From the NCBI RefSeq assembly GCF_035271705.1, contig NZ_DATERI010000077.1:1-55186 (forward strand): a stretch of 55,186 nt of DNA, written 5' to 3'. The position numbers and the translations under genes were made by a program. The first letter of the stretch is position 1. The number at the start of each line of letters is the position of its first letter. Below are positions 7,387-17,396 of this stretch, piece after piece. The stretch is from Buttiauxella sp035271705. Its GTDB lineage: Bacteria > Pseudomonadota > Gammaproteobacteria > Enterobacterales > Enterobacteriaceae. The notes beneath the pieces were generated by a model. That model searched no databases. It worked only from the letters and a program-made list of their open reading frames with translations, and was not told where the DNA came from.

Positions 7387-10035
7387 ATGAGCGACCTTGC
7401 CAGAGAAATTACACCGGTCAACATTGAGGAAGAGCTTAAGAGCTCCTATCTGGATTACGCGATGTCGGTTATTGTCGGCCGCGCACTGCCAGATGTCCGC
7501 GATGGACTGAAGCCGGTACACCGTCGCGTACTTTACGCCATGAACGTATTGGGCAATGACTGGAATAAAGCGTACAAAAAATCCGCCCGTGTTGTTGGTG
7601 ACGTAATCGGTAAATATCACCCCCACGGTGATACCGCTGTCTATGACACTATCGTGCGTATGGCGCAGCCATTCTCATTGCGTTACATGTTGGTAGATGG
7701 CCAGGGTAACTTTGGTTCTGTGGACGGTGACTCCGCCGCTGCGATGCGTTATACGGAAATCCGTATGTCGAAAATCGCTCACGAACTGATGGCCGATCTC
7801 GAAAAAGACACGGTAGATTTCGTCGATAACTACGACGGAACCGAACGCATTCCCGATGTTATGCCAACCAAAATACCTAACCTGCTGGTTAACGGTTCGT
7901 CCGGTATCGCAGTGGGTATGGCAACAAACATCCCACCTCATAACATTACTGAAGTTATCAACGGCTGCCTCGCGTTTATTGAAGACGAAGACATCACCGT
8001 TGAAGGGTTGATGGAACACATCCCAGGCCCAGACTTCCCGACTGCCGCTATCATTAATGGCCGTCGTGGCATCGAAGAAGCGTACCGCACCGGTCGTGGC
8101 AAGATTTACATTCGCGCCCGTGCTGAAGTCGAAGTTGATGCGAAAACCAGCCGCGAAACCATCATTGTTCATGAAATTCCATACCAGGTGAACAAAGCTC
8201 GCCTGATTGAGAAAATTGCTGAGCTGGTGAAAGACAAGCGCGTTGAGGGCATCAGTGCCCTGCGTGATGAGTCAGATAAAGACGGCATGCGCATTGTTAT
8301 CGAAATCAAACGCGATGCAGTGGGCGAAGTGGTTCTGAACAACTTGTATTCCCAGACCCAACTTCAGACTTCCTTCGGTATCAACATGGTTGCGCTGCAT
8401 CAGGGCCAGCCGAAGATCATGAACCTGAAAGATATTATTTCTGCGTTTATGCGTCACCGTCGTGAAGTTGTGACTCGTCGTACTATTTTCGAACTGCGTA
8501 AAGCGCGTGACCGTGCGCACATCCTTGAAGGGTTGGCGATTGCGTTGGCTAACATCGACCCAATCATCGAGCTGATTCGTCACTCTCCGAATGCGGCAGA
8601 AGCGAAAGCAGGTCTGATTGCGCGTTCATGGGATCTGGGCAACGTTGCCGCGATGCTTGAGCGTGCCGGTGATAACGCTGCGCGTCCTGAGTGGCTGGAG
8701 CCAGAGTTCGGTATTCGTGATGGTCAATATTTCCTGACCGAGCAACAAGCACAGGCAATTCTGGATCTGCGTTTGCAGAAACTGACTGGCCTTGAGCACG
8801 AAAAACTGCTCGACGAATACAAAGAACTGCTGGAGCAGATCGCTGAGTTACTGCACATTCTGGGCAGTGCTGAACGTTTGATGGAAGTGATCACCGAAGA
8901 GCTGGTTGCCATGCGCGATCAGTTTGGTGATAAACGCCGGACCGAAATTACAGCGAATACCTCTGATATCAACATTGAAGATTTGATCAACCGCGAAGAT
9001 GTGGTTGTGACCCTGTCCCATCAGGGCTATGTGAAGTATCAGCCGCTGACCGACTACGAAGCACAACGTCGTGGTGGTAAAGGCAAATCTGCAGCACGTA
9101 TAAAAGAAGAAGATTTCATCGACCGCCTGTTGGTTGCCAATACCCACGACACCATTCTGCTGTTCTCCAGCCGTGGTCGTCTGTATTGGATGAAGGTTTA
9201 TCAGTTACCGGAAGCGAGCCGTGGTGCGCGTGGCCGTCCAATTGTGAACCTGCTGCCGTTGGAGCCGAACGAACGTATTACTGCCATCTTGCCGGTACGT
9301 GAGTATGCCGAAGGCGTTAACGTGTTTATGGCGACCGCGAGCGGCACCGTGAAGAAAACTGCGTTGACCGACTTCAGCCGTCCACGTTCTGCGGGCATCA
9401 TCGCCGTTAACCTGAACGAAGGTGACGAACTGATTGGTGTTGACTTGACTGACGGTAGCAATGAAGCAATGTTGTTCTCGGCTGCGGGTAAAGTGGTGCG
9501 CTTCAAAGAAGACGCCGTTCGTACCATGGGCCGTACGGCAACAGGTGTTCGTGGTATCAAACTCGCAGGTGAAGACAAAGTCGTTTCCCTGATCATTCCA
9601 CGCGGTGAAGGTTCTATCCTGACTGTGACGCAGAATGGTTACGGTAAACGTACTGCCGCTGATGAGTATCCGACCAAGTCGCGTGCGACACAGGGCGTTA
9701 TCTCCATCAAAGTCACCGAGCGTAACGGCAGCGTCATTGGCGCGGTACAAGTTGAAGATACCGACCAGATTATGATGATTACCGATGCGGGCACTCTGGT
9801 TCGTACTCGCGTTTCAGAAGTGAGTGTCGTTGGCCGTAATACCCAAGGCGTTATCCTTATCCGTACTGCGGATGATGAAAATGTGGTGGGTCTGCAACGT
9901 GTTGCAGAACCGGTAGACGAAGAAGAACTGGATGCTATCGACGGTACTGTCGCTGAAGGTGATGAAGACATCGCACCAGAAGCTGATGTTGAAGACAACG
10001 CAGCCGATGAAGCGGACGACGAAGCGGACGAGTAA
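7387..10035 (+). CDS. gyrA: DNA gyrase subunit A
   Basis: GyrA cuts and rejoins the DNA gate of gyrase, which introduces negative supercoils using ATP hydrolysed by GyrB. The 882-residue protein is close to E. coli (875). Catalytic Tyr122 lies in AMRYTEIRM. The GyrA box QRRGGKG, needed for DNA wrapping, begins the C-terminal beta-pinwheel. A strongly acidic tail (about the last 40 residues, rich in E and D) closes the protein. In the quinolone-resistance region residue 83 is Thr and residue 87 is Asp. A rho-independent terminator follows 30 bp after the stop. Confidence 0.99.
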   Translation: MSDLAREITPVNIEEELKSSYLDYAMSVIVGRALPDVRDGLKPVHRRVLYAMNVLGNDWNKAYKKSARVVGDVIGKYHPHGDTAVYDTIVRMAQPFSLRYMLVDGQGNFGSVDGDSAAAMRYTEIRMSKIAHELMADLEKDTVDFVDNYDGTERIPDVMPTKIPNLLVNGSSGIAVGMATNIPPHNITEVINGCLAFIEDEDITVEGLMEHIPGPDFPTAAIINGRRGIEEAYRTGRGKIYIRARAEVEVDAKTSRETIIVHEIPYQVNKARLIEKIAELVKDKRVEGISALRDESDKDGMRIVIEIKRDAVGEVVLNNLYSQTQLQTSFGINMVALHQGQPKIMNLKDIISAFMRHRREVVTRRTIFELRKARDRAHILEGLAIALANIDPIIELIRHSPNAAEAKAGLIARSWDLGNVAAMLERAGDNAARPEWLEPEFGIRDGQYFLTEQQAQAILDLRLQKLTGLEHEKLLDEYKELLEQIAELLHILGSAERLMEVITEELVAMRDQFGDKRRTEITANTSDINIEDLINREDVVVTLSHQGYVKYQPLTDYEAQRRGGKGKSAARIKEEDFIDRLLVANTHDTILLFSSRGRLYWMKVYQLPEASRGARGRPIVNLLPLEPNERITAILPVREYAEGVNVFMATASGTVKKTALTDFSRPRSAGIIAVNLNEGDELIGVDLTDGSNEAMLFSAAGKVVRFKEDAVRTMGRTATGVRGIKLAGEDKVVSLIIPRGEGSILTVTQNGYGKRTAADEYPTKSRATQGVISIKVTERNGSVIGAVQVEDTDQIMMITDAGTLVRTRVSEVSVVGRNTQGVILIRTADDENVVGLQRVAEPVDEEELDAIDGTVAEGDEDIAPEADVEDNAADEADDEADE

Positions 10036-10064
10036 TCCGAATTTTGTTGTTTGATATAAGCCCA

Positions 10065-10100
10065 AACGCCCGATGCTATCATTGCATTGGGCGTTTTTTA
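10065..10100 (+). terminator. gyrA terminator
   Basis: A 12-bp stem (10065-10076 with 10084-10095) with a 7-nt loop is followed by a run of T. It is a typical rho-independent terminator 29 bp after the gyrA stop. Confidence 0.9.
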
Positions 10101-10146
10101 TTTTAATATCAGGTACAGGCCTGGTTTAACTCATAAAGGTAACTCA

Positions 10147-10533
10147 ATGGCAATTCCTGAAAAGTATGAAGATGTAGAGCGTTGGGCATTCGGTGATACC
10201 GAGCGACAGGCAGATGAGCTGGTTAAATTGGTACTTGATGGCGTGAAAACCGCCACCTGCGCCAACCTGGATGGTGAGGGTATTGCACAGCCTGGCGATA
10301 TTTTTGTGGTGGTGGATGGTAAGAATAAGCCGGTCTGCGCGATTGAACTGACCACTACGGAGATGACCACTTTTGAACAGGTGGATGAAGCCCACGCGTT
10401 GGCAGAAGGGGAAGGCGATCGCACCCTGGCTTACTGGCGCAACGAACATAAACGCTTCTTTGAAGAGTACGAGCTGTTCTCACCTGATATGACACTGGTG
10501 CTGATGCATTTTAAGGTTATCGAAAAGTTCTGA
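10147..10533 (+). CDS. ASCH-domain protein
   Basis: This is a 128-residue soluble acidic protein of the ASCH superfamily, a beta-barrel fold related to PUA domains and linked to RNA or nucleoside metabolism. Visible family features are GVKTATCANL (about 30-39), the GDIFVVVDGKNKPVCAIELT strand pair and the AEGEGDRTLAYWRNEHKRFF block, which is the usual ASCH C-terminal signature. The ATG at 10147 follows an AAAGGT site; an in-frame start 20 codons upstream lies inside the gyrA terminator region and is rejected. It sits alone between gyrA and rcsC, where E. coli has the ato and yfa genes. Substrate and role are unknown; it is not orthologous in position to E. coli yqfB. Confidence 0.85.
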   Translation: MAIPEKYEDVERWAFGDTERQADELVKLVLDGVKTATCANLDGEGIAQPGDIFVVVDGKNKPVCAIELTTTEMTTFEQVDEAHALAEGEGDRTLAYWRNEHKRFFEEYELFSPDMTLVLMHFKVIEKF

Positions 10534-10534
10534 T

Positions 10535-10660
10535 AAACCCGTCATCCTTCAAGCTGCATCTTTGTTGGCGGCGTTCGCTCACCCCAATCACTTACTTTAG
10601 TAAGTTCATCGGGACTCGTTCACTTGCCGCCTCAATGCAACTTGAATTATTTAGGGTTTA
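10535..10660 (-). repeat. ERIC element between the ASCH gene and rcsC
   Basis: A 126-bp element with outer ends AAACCCGTCATCCTTCAAG and CAACTTGAATTATTTAGGG, and an inner CTCACCCCAATCACTTACTT block, matches the ERIC family. It begins one base after the ASCH stop codon, so any transcript end for that gene must be formed by or within the repeat. Confidence 0.92.
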
Positions 10661-10749
10661 AACCTTAATGGTTTGCCGTTGCGGGCTGCCATTTTTGCGG
10701 CTACCTTAACGGCATCCAAAGTTTTGCAATTTCCTCGATCAGGCTCAAT

Positions 10750-13596
10750 TTGAAATATCTTGTCTCTTTTCGCACCACACTAAAAGTCTCCCGCTACCTG
10801 TTCCGGGCCCTGGCTTTATTGCTTTGGCTGTTGATTGCACTTTTTTCCGTGTTCTATATCGTGAATGCATTACACGACAAAGAGTCAGAGATTCGTCAGG
10901 AATTTAATATCAGCTTCGACCAGGCGCAGCGTTACATTCAGCGTACGTCTGATGTGGTAAAAGAGCTCAAGTACATCACAGAAAATCGTCTTAACGCGAC
11001 CAGTGGCGTATTGCCGGTTATGGATAATGACGATAACAAAATAGACCCACCTAGTTTCAGGCCTTTGTTCCCGGACTCTGACTGCTCAGCTGTCAGCGCG
11101 TCCTGGCGTTCTTCGCTGCAATCTCTGGCGTGGTTTTTACGTTACTGGCGAGACAATTTCTCCGCAGCCTATGACCTCAACCGGGTCTTTTTGATTGGTG
11201 GTGATAATCTGTGCATGGCGGATTTCGGCCTGCGAGAGATGCCTGTTGAGCGTGAAAAAGCGCTGAAAACCTTGCATGAACGCATCATGAAATATCGCAA
11301 AGCCCCGCAGGATGAACACAGCAACAGTATTTACTGGATTGGCCCAGGTACACGTCCAGGTGTCGGATACTTCTATACGTTGACCCCCGTTTATCTGGCT
11401 AACCACCTACAGGCACTACTGGGTGTGGAGCAAACCATCCGCATGGAAAACTTTCTTTCGCCAGGATCCATGCCGATTGGCGTAACGATTCTGGATGAAA
11501 ATAGTCGTCCACTTATCACTCTTTCCGGCCCTGATACGCAGGTTCAGCCTGAAGACAAATGGATTCAGGAACGTTCGTGGTTTGGTTATGGGGCTGGGTT
11601 TAAGCAATTAATTTTAAAGAAAAATTTGCCACCTTCCTCAATGAGTGTGGTGTATTCAGTTCCGGTAGATGTGGTTTTCGAACGTATCCGCATGCTGATC
11701 CTAAACGCGGTGTTGCTGAATATTCTGGTTGGTGCGGTGCTGTTTACTCTCGCGCGGATGTATGAAAAACGGATATTTATTCCGGCGGAAAATGACGCTC
11801 AGCGCCTGGAAGAACACGAGCAGTTCAACCGTAAAATTGTCGCTTCAGCACCGGTCGGGATCTGTATTCTGCGGACTCAGGACGGGACGAATATTCTGAG
11901 TAACGAGCTGGCGCACAATTATCTCAACATGCTGACTCATGAAGACAGGCAGCGGCTAACACAAATTATTTGTGGCCAGCAGGTTAACTTTGTCGATGTG
12001 TTGACCAGTAACCAAACCAATCTACAGATAAGTTTTGTCCATTCCCGTTATCGTAATGAAAACGTTGCGATTTGTGTGCTGGTGGATGTGAGCGCGCGCG
12101 TCAAAATGGAAGAATCGCTCCAGGAAATGGCCCAAGCTTCTGAGCAGGCGAGCCAGTCAAAATCTATGTTCCTTGCGACGGTAAGCCATGAACTGCGCAC
12201 ACCGTTGTATGGCATTATCGGCAACCTGGATTTGTTGCAAACTAAAGAGTTACCAAAAGGTGTCGATCGCCTGGTGACGGCAATGAACAACTCTTCCAGC
12301 CTGTTACTGAAAATCATCAGCGATATTCTCGACTTCTCAAAAATCGAATCAGAACAGTTAAAAATTGAGCCGCGTGAATTCTCACCGCGTGAAGTGATGA
12401 GCCACATTACCGCGAACTATTTGCCGCTGGTGTTGCGCAAACAACTGGGACTGTACTGTTTTATCGAACCTGATGTGCCACTGACGTTACAAGGTGATCC
12501 GATGCGCTTGCAGCAAGTCATTTCCAACTTGCTCAGTAATGCCATCAAATTTACGGATATTGGCTGCATTGTCCTCCATATCAGCGTGGAAGGGGATTAT
12601 CTCTCTTTGCGCGTGCGCGACACGGGCGTGGGCATTCCTGCCAAAGAAGTCACGCGGTTATTTGATCCCTTCTTCCAGGCTGGTACCGGTGTGCAGCACA
12701 ATTTCCAGGGTACGGGTCTGGGTCTTGCTATCTGTGAAAAGCTTATCAGCATGATGGATGGCGATATTTCAGTGGATACCGAAGTGGGAATGGGGAGCCA
12801 GTTTACGATTCGCATTCCTTTATACAGTGCGAGTTACGCTGAGCCTGCGCAGGTTGAAGGGTTGGTGAACAAGCGTTGTTGGCTGGCAGTACGAAATGCA
12901 TCGCTGAGTAAATTCCTCGAGTCGATACTGGCAATAAACCACTTTGACGTGCGGCAGTATCAGGGCCAAAAGCCGGATAGCGACGATATTTTAATCACCG
13001 ATGATGAACTGGAAAAAGCCTGGGAAGGGCGCGCGGCGATTATTTTCTGTCGCCGTCATATCGGTATTCCTGTTGAAGTTTCCCCGGGTTGCTGGGTCCA
13101 TAGCCTTGCCGCACCGCATGATTTGCTGCTGTTATTGGGGCGTATTTACAGCGTGACGGTTAACCAGGCAGGTGTTGACTCTGACTTACCTGCGCCTTCC
13201 GACAACCAGGAATGCAATGATGACATGATGATCCTCGTCGTCGATGATCATCCTATCAACCGGCGTTTGCTGGCAGATCAGTTGGGATCATTGGGTTATC
13301 AGTGTAAAACGGCGAATGATGGTATCGATGCACTGAACGTGCTGAGTAAAAATCACATTGATATCGTGCTCAGTGACGTCAACATGCCGAATATGGATGG
13401 TTATCGCCTGACACAACGTATTCGTCAGCTTGGTTTGACGCTGCCAGTGGTGGGTGTGACAGCCAATGCACTGGCCGAAGAGAAACAACGTTGTCTTGAG
13501 TCGGGGATGGATAGCTGCCTGTCGAAACCGATGACACTGGATGTACTCAAATCGACCGTCGATCTTTACGCCGCAAGAGTTCGTAGTGGCAGATAA
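10750..13596 (+). CDS. rcsC: Rcs phosphorelay hybrid sensor kinase
   Basis: RcsC is the inner-membrane hybrid kinase that starts the Rcs envelope-stress relay, passing phosphate through RcsD to RcsB. The protein is 948 residues (E. coli 949). It has a membrane segment near 20-41, a periplasmic domain to about 310, a second segment near 314-335, a PAS-like region, a HisKA domain with His480 in SHELRTP, an HATPase domain (NLLSNAIKF, DTGVGIP, GTGLGLAI) and a C-terminal receiver with Asp876 in LSDVNMPNMDG. The start is TTG at 10750; no better start is in frame nearby, and the N-terminus MKYLVSFRTTLK matches E. coli. It converges on rcsB. Confidence 0.98.
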   Translation: MKYLVSFRTTLKVSRYLFRALALLLWLLIALFSVFYIVNALHDKESEIRQEFNISFDQAQRYIQRTSDVVKELKYITENRLNATSGVLPVMDNDDNKIDPPSFRPLFPDSDCSAVSASWRSSLQSLAWFLRYWRDNFSAAYDLNRVFLIGGDNLCMADFGLREMPVEREKALKTLHERIMKYRKAPQDEHSNSIYWIGPGTRPGVGYFYTLTPVYLANHLQALLGVEQTIRMENFLSPGSMPIGVTILDENSRPLITLSGPDTQVQPEDKWIQERSWFGYGAGFKQLILKKNLPPSSMSVVYSVPVDVVFERIRMLILNAVLLNILVGAVLFTLARMYEKRIFIPAENDAQRLEEHEQFNRKIVASAPVGICILRTQDGTNILSNELAHNYLNMLTHEDRQRLTQIICGQQVNFVDVLTSNQTNLQISFVHSRYRNENVAICVLVDVSARVKMEESLQEMAQASEQASQSKSMFLATVSHELRTPLYGIIGNLDLLQTKELPKGVDRLVTAMNNSSSLLLKIISDILDFSKIESEQLKIEPREFSPREVMSHITANYLPLVLRKQLGLYCFIEPDVPLTLQGDPMRLQQVISNLLSNAIKFTDIGCIVLHISVEGDYLSLRVRDTGVGIPAKEVTRLFDPFFQAGTGVQHNFQGTGLGLAICEKLISMMDGDISVDTEVGMGSQFTIRIPLYSASYAEPAQVEGLVNKRCWLAVRNASLSKFLESILAINHFDVRQYQGQKPDSDDILITDDELEKAWEGRAAIIFCRRHIGIPVEVSPGCWVHSLAAPHDLLLLLGRIYSVTVNQAGVDSDLPAPSDNQECNDDMMILVVDDHPINRRLLADQLGSLGYQCKTANDGIDALNVLSKNHIDIVLSDVNMPNMDGYRLTQRIRQLGLTLPVVGVTANALAEEKQRCLESGMDSCLSKPMTLDVLKSTVDLYAARVRSGR

Positions 13597-13599
13597 AAA

Positions 13600-13628
13600 T
13601 GTCGGATGTCGCAGCGCGACATCCGACA
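13600..13628. terminator. Shared terminator between convergent rcsC and rcsB
   Basis: A perfect 12-bp inverted repeat (13600-13611 with 13617-13628) with a 5-nt loop sits between the two stop codons. A-rich sequence lies on the rcsC side and a TTATTTAATC stretch on the rcsB side. It can serve both genes, although the T tracts are short. Confidence 0.75.
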
Positions 13629-13633
13629 CTTAT

Positions 13634-14281
13634 TTAATCATCAGTCGCAGACAGGCTAACTGATGAGAGGTAGTTCAGTAGGGCGATGTCATTTTCCACA
13701 CCCAGTTTCATCATTGCTGATTTTTTCTGGCTACTGATAGTTTTGATGCTGCGGTTCAGTTTGCGTGCGATTTCGGTGACCAGGAAGCCTTCTGCGAACA
13801 GACGCAGAACTTCGCTCTCTTTTGGAGACAAACGCTTGTCGCCATAACCACCAGCACTGATTTTTTCCAGCAGACGAGTCACGCTCTCTGGGGTAAATTT
13901 TTTGCCTTTCTGCAATGCGGCCAGTGCTTTTGGTAAGTCGGTTGGCGCACCTTGCTTCAGTACAATCCCTTCGATATCCAGTTCTAATACCGCGCTCAAA
14001 ATAGCGGGGTTGTTGTTCATCGTCAGCACGATGATGGAGATGTTAGGGAAGTGACGCTTGATGTATTTGATAAGCGTAATGCCATCACCGTATTTATCTC
14101 CAGGCATGGAGAGGTCGGTAATCAAAACATGGGCATCAAGTTTTGGTAAATTATTGATAAGTGCTGTGGAATCTTCAAACTCACCAACAACATTCACCCA
14201 CTCGATCTGCTCGAGAGATTTACGAATGCCGAACAGGACAATCGGATGGTCGTCGGCAATAATTACGTTCATACTGTTCAT
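13634..14281 (-). CDS. rcsB: Rcs phosphorelay response regulator
   Basis: RcsB is the DNA-binding output regulator of the Rcs system, controlling capsule, motility, rprA and many envelope genes alone or with partners such as RcsA. The start at 14279-14281 (MNSMNVIIADDHP) gives 215 residues, against 216 in E. coli. The receiver domain has Asp56 in LITDLSMPGD; the LuxR-type helix-turn-helix lies in the last ~65 residues (LSPKESEVLRLFAEGF, RSIKTISSQKKSAM). It follows rcsD by 16 bp, and in E. coli a second promoter for rcsB lies inside rcsD. A start 29 codons further upstream lies inside rcsD and is rejected. Confidence 0.98.
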   Translation of the reverse strand: MNSMNVIIADDHPIVLFGIRKSLEQIEWVNVVGEFEDSTALINNLPKLDAHVLITDLSMPGDKYGDGITLIKYIKRHFPNISIIVLTMNNNPAILSAVLELDIEGIVLKQGAPTDLPKALAALQKGKKFTPESVTRLLEKISAGGYGDKRLSPKESEVLRLFAEGFLVTEIARKLNRSIKTISSQKKSAMMKLGVENDIALLNYLSSVSLSATDD

Positions 14282-14297
14282 GTAATAGGCTACCTTG

Positions 14298-16955
14298 CTA
14301 CAGCAAACTCTTGACGTAACCGTCAATGTTGCTGGCATATTTTTGTATGTTGGCAGCATCACTTTCACGAATGTGATGCTCTAATGTTTCACATAACTGC
14401 TTGCCGGGTACCAAGTTGAGCATTGCAAACACCCCTTTCAAGCGGTGAGCTGTCTGCGCTAACGCGACGAAATCGTGCGCCGCAGATTCAGTATACAATC
14501 TCCTAACATCTTCCGGTACTGTGTCAACAAACAGAGAGTAATAACCGCTGGCATGAAGCTGCGCATTTTCATCGCCGCCTAACGGTGACTCAGAAATGCT
14601 CTCCTGTGCGAGTTGTTCCTCTATCAGTTGTAGCACGGCATCTTGCATAGCATTACTGATATTAAAATTAACCCGGAACTGACCAGGGCCAAGCTTACGC
14701 ATTCCGTTCTCATCATCGCTTAAAAGCAATCCAGAAGATGTAAGATTAGACGGATTATCTGTCAGGAAGATATCAAACTCTTGACTTGCCAATCTTTCAT
14801 CCGGGGTGATGCACTGTGCTCCCCAGTTTTCTAACAGGCGCGTGACGATATTTCGCACTTCATTGGAAGTGATATCAATCATCGCGACCACATCATCAAG
14901 CAATTTCTCTTCTTGCTCTTCAGGCTGGGGCTCTGCAGTCATCTTGATGTGCAGATTGTAGCGGGTACCAATGTCCTCTCGAGTTTTGATATTCAAATGC
15001 CCGCCCAATTTGCGTGACAGTTGATCGCATAAATAGAAAGTGAGTCCGTTAGCTTGCCCGTAACGATCTTCACGGGTTTCATTGAGGAATGGGAAGTGGA
15101 GATTGTCGACTTCGCCGCTGCTAATCCCTTCGCCAGTATCCAGAATGCGGAATAACAAACGGTCAGGGCCAGCTTCTTCTTCTGTGATATCGAGAGTGAT
15201 TTTACCCATTTGGGTCGTGGTGACGGAATAATGCAGCAACAATTGTAGAACTTTACGCAGTGCTTCCCGGTCGCCGTGGCGCTCTTCATCTGCTGCTAGC
15301 TGGTTGTTGATAAGCAGTTGTAAACCTTTGCGCTTGATAATCGGCAGCATTTCCAGCGCGACCTCATCAATTAATGGCTGAATGGCGAACTGCGTTGCAT
15401 TGGTTTTCCATGTATCGGACTCCAGCATATTGAGCAACTGCATCTCATCCACCAGACGTACGATGCTTTGCGCTTCATTGGCTATTCCGTGTGCCTCAGG
15501 CGTATTCAGTGTGCTCGCGTGTTCGGCAATATTCTTCACCGGACGCTGAAGGGCTTCGCCAATATTCTGCATGAAAGAGATCCGTCCATGCTGATTTTTT
15601 TCATACAGGCGTTGGGCTTGTTTGAGCTTTTTATTGACCAGAATTTCACGGTCTTGATCACGAATGACAAAGATCTGCGTGTGCGGAGCAATCTGGCTAC
15701 GGAACTGGCGTATTTCATACAGTTCGTTATTGATAGTCGCTTGAATAACCCCCTGATGCTGATCGGCCATCGCAATAATGTTCTGCAGGTTCAGGTGTGG
15801 TAGCAAGTGGTCGGCAATTTTATTGCTAATAACAGTACGGTTCGAGTCCAGATCATGTACCAACAGGCCAAGGGGCAACTGCGCGACAATCTCTTCATTT
15901 AATGCACGTAAGATTTGTAGTTCGGCATTGCCACTTTGAACTTCGGCAGGGCGCGCCGTATGTTGGCGGAAAGTGGTGAAACCGAATAGCGCCAGCGCCA
16001 GCAGACCAATATTGAACAGCAGCGGGAATAGAATGTTCTGTAAAACATCCATCAGCAAGGTGCCGAGCGACACTTGCCACACCACACGCAGATTAGTGGT
16101 TGCAAGCGGGGAGGTTATGTCAATTTTCGTCCCATTAAAATTGATGGTTACGCTATCCGGGCCATCTTTCTCTGCGTTATTAATCGGCTTCTGCGCATCG
16201 TTATTTTCCAGACGGAAGCTTTCCAACGGCATGGTTGGCGGAATCAAATCATTTATGGGTAAATCAAACGCCACGACAGTGGCCAGATGGCCTGGCTGGT
16301 TGAAGGTGGTACGCAGTGTGAAGTAATGACCATTCTGCCAGGCCAGCGTGCGCAACAGAGAAAAGCTCTCACGTTCATCCAGTGCGTTTGCCTGCTGGAG
16401 CATTTCAGCACGGCGGGAATCAACGATGGAACTGACACCCGTTTCTTTAAGGCCAGTGGAGAGATCTTTTAGTGGCAGCGTTGAGACCAGAATCAAGCTG
16501 TTATCCTGGCCGTTTAAATAGTACATCGACCAGGGGCTAGGTTCGGCACCCCATAACGTATCGAGGTAAGTTGAGATACGTTGTGTCGTATCGAGCGTAG
16601 AGCTGTCGTGGGAGCCAAAAATCAACGCTTCAGTTTTACTGCGCGGCTTATCTAAATAGTAAACATCCTGGCGTAGGCGGGTTTCTTGCAGACCGTCACT
16701 AGCAGGGGAAGTTGAGACCGCAATGTTGTCATAAATTTGCCAGGTCGCGTAACGGAATACATCCACCCGTTTATGCAGCGCATGAGTGATATCGACTATC
16801 TGATAGCTCTTATCTTTCAGCCAGCTGTTAACAGCACTTTGCACCATGACACCCATGGCCACCAGTAGTACGACGATCAATAGCAGGAAGAAGCGTGTGA
16901 TGTTGCCGGGGATAAGCGAAAATTTATTAGGGATCATACTGTCTGACTGACTCAT
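14298..16955 (-). CDS. rcsD: Rcs phosphotransfer protein
   Basis: RcsD is the inner-membrane histidine phosphotransferase that relays phosphate from RcsC to RcsB and is the contact point for the regulator IgaA. It has 885 residues (E. coli 890). Membrane segments lie near residues 18-38 and 305-326 around a periplasmic domain. A kinase-like region follows that lacks the usual SHELRTP histidine box, which is normal for RcsD, and keeps a degenerate ATPase fold. The HPt domain at the C-terminus has His837 in TAHRLKGVF. It is divergent from micF and ompC. Confidence 0.97.
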   Translation of the reverse strand: MSQSDSMIPNKFSLIPGNITRFFLLLIVVLLVAMGVMVQSAVNSWLKDKSYQIVDITHALHKRVDVFRYATWQIYDNIAVSTSPASDGLQETRLRQDVYYLDKPRSKTEALIFGSHDSSTLDTTQRISTYLDTLWGAEPSPWSMYYLNGQDNSLILVSTLPLKDLSTGLKETGVSSIVDSRRAEMLQQANALDERESFSLLRTLAWQNGHYFTLRTTFNQPGHLATVVAFDLPINDLIPPTMPLESFRLENNDAQKPINNAEKDGPDSVTINFNGTKIDITSPLATTNLRVVWQVSLGTLLMDVLQNILFPLLFNIGLLALALFGFTTFRQHTARPAEVQSGNAELQILRALNEEIVAQLPLGLLVHDLDSNRTVISNKIADHLLPHLNLQNIIAMADQHQGVIQATINNELYEIRQFRSQIAPHTQIFVIRDQDREILVNKKLKQAQRLYEKNQHGRISFMQNIGEALQRPVKNIAEHASTLNTPEAHGIANEAQSIVRLVDEMQLLNMLESDTWKTNATQFAIQPLIDEVALEMLPIIKRKGLQLLINNQLAADEERHGDREALRKVLQLLLHYSVTTTQMGKITLDITEEEAGPDRLLFRILDTGEGISSGEVDNLHFPFLNETREDRYGQANGLTFYLCDQLSRKLGGHLNIKTREDIGTRYNLHIKMTAEPQPEEQEEKLLDDVVAMIDITSNEVRNIVTRLLENWGAQCITPDERLASQEFDIFLTDNPSNLTSSGLLLSDDENGMRKLGPGQFRVNFNISNAMQDAVLQLIEEQLAQESISESPLGGDENAQLHASGYYSLFVDTVPEDVRRLYTESAAHDFVALAQTAHRLKGVFAMLNLVPGKQLCETLEHHIRESDAANIQKYASNIDGYVKSLL

Positions 16956-17396
16956 TGTTAGCGCGCAACCCGGCGAGCATTCGCCACTTAAAAATATCCA
17001 CTGCTCTGCCAGGCTAGCAGGCAGGCGTCAAAAGCTGTTAGCAAAAAACTAACACGCCCTGGCTAAGAATACCTGCAACCGACGTTGTCGTCATCGTCTG
17101 TCTGTTAAAACTCAACGAGTATAATTCGAAATTGCCACATTTCCAGGTTATTGATAATTAGCCAAAATTGCAGCGTTAAATGGAGGGTGCCTCAAGCAAA
17201 AAAGTGGGGTGTATTTGGACGAGAAGATTTAGACCGTACCACTGTATTTTCTGAAGCCATTGTTTATTTGGATTATTTTTTTAGAAAGTTCCCGCTTCGT
17301 TTGTATGATTTCAACGCGAAAAATGAGGAATTTCTTAATAGTCATTACTTTTTGAGGGGCGTAGCACAAAATGATTAAAGCTACGTAAAGAAGAGT
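16956..17396. other. Gene-free region between rcsD and micF
   Basis: This 441-bp stretch holds the rcsD promoter on the minus strand. It becomes AT-rich after about 17200. A 75-codon open frame at 17151-17378 has no recognisable domain, no ribosome site and no family resemblance, so I do not call it a gene. No transposon, repeat or RNA gene was recognised here. Confidence 0.5.

Noticed and set aside
17151..17378. 75-codon open frame between rcsD and micF
   Set aside because: No ribosome site, no recognisable domain, AT-rich intergenic composition and position within the rcsD upstream region.
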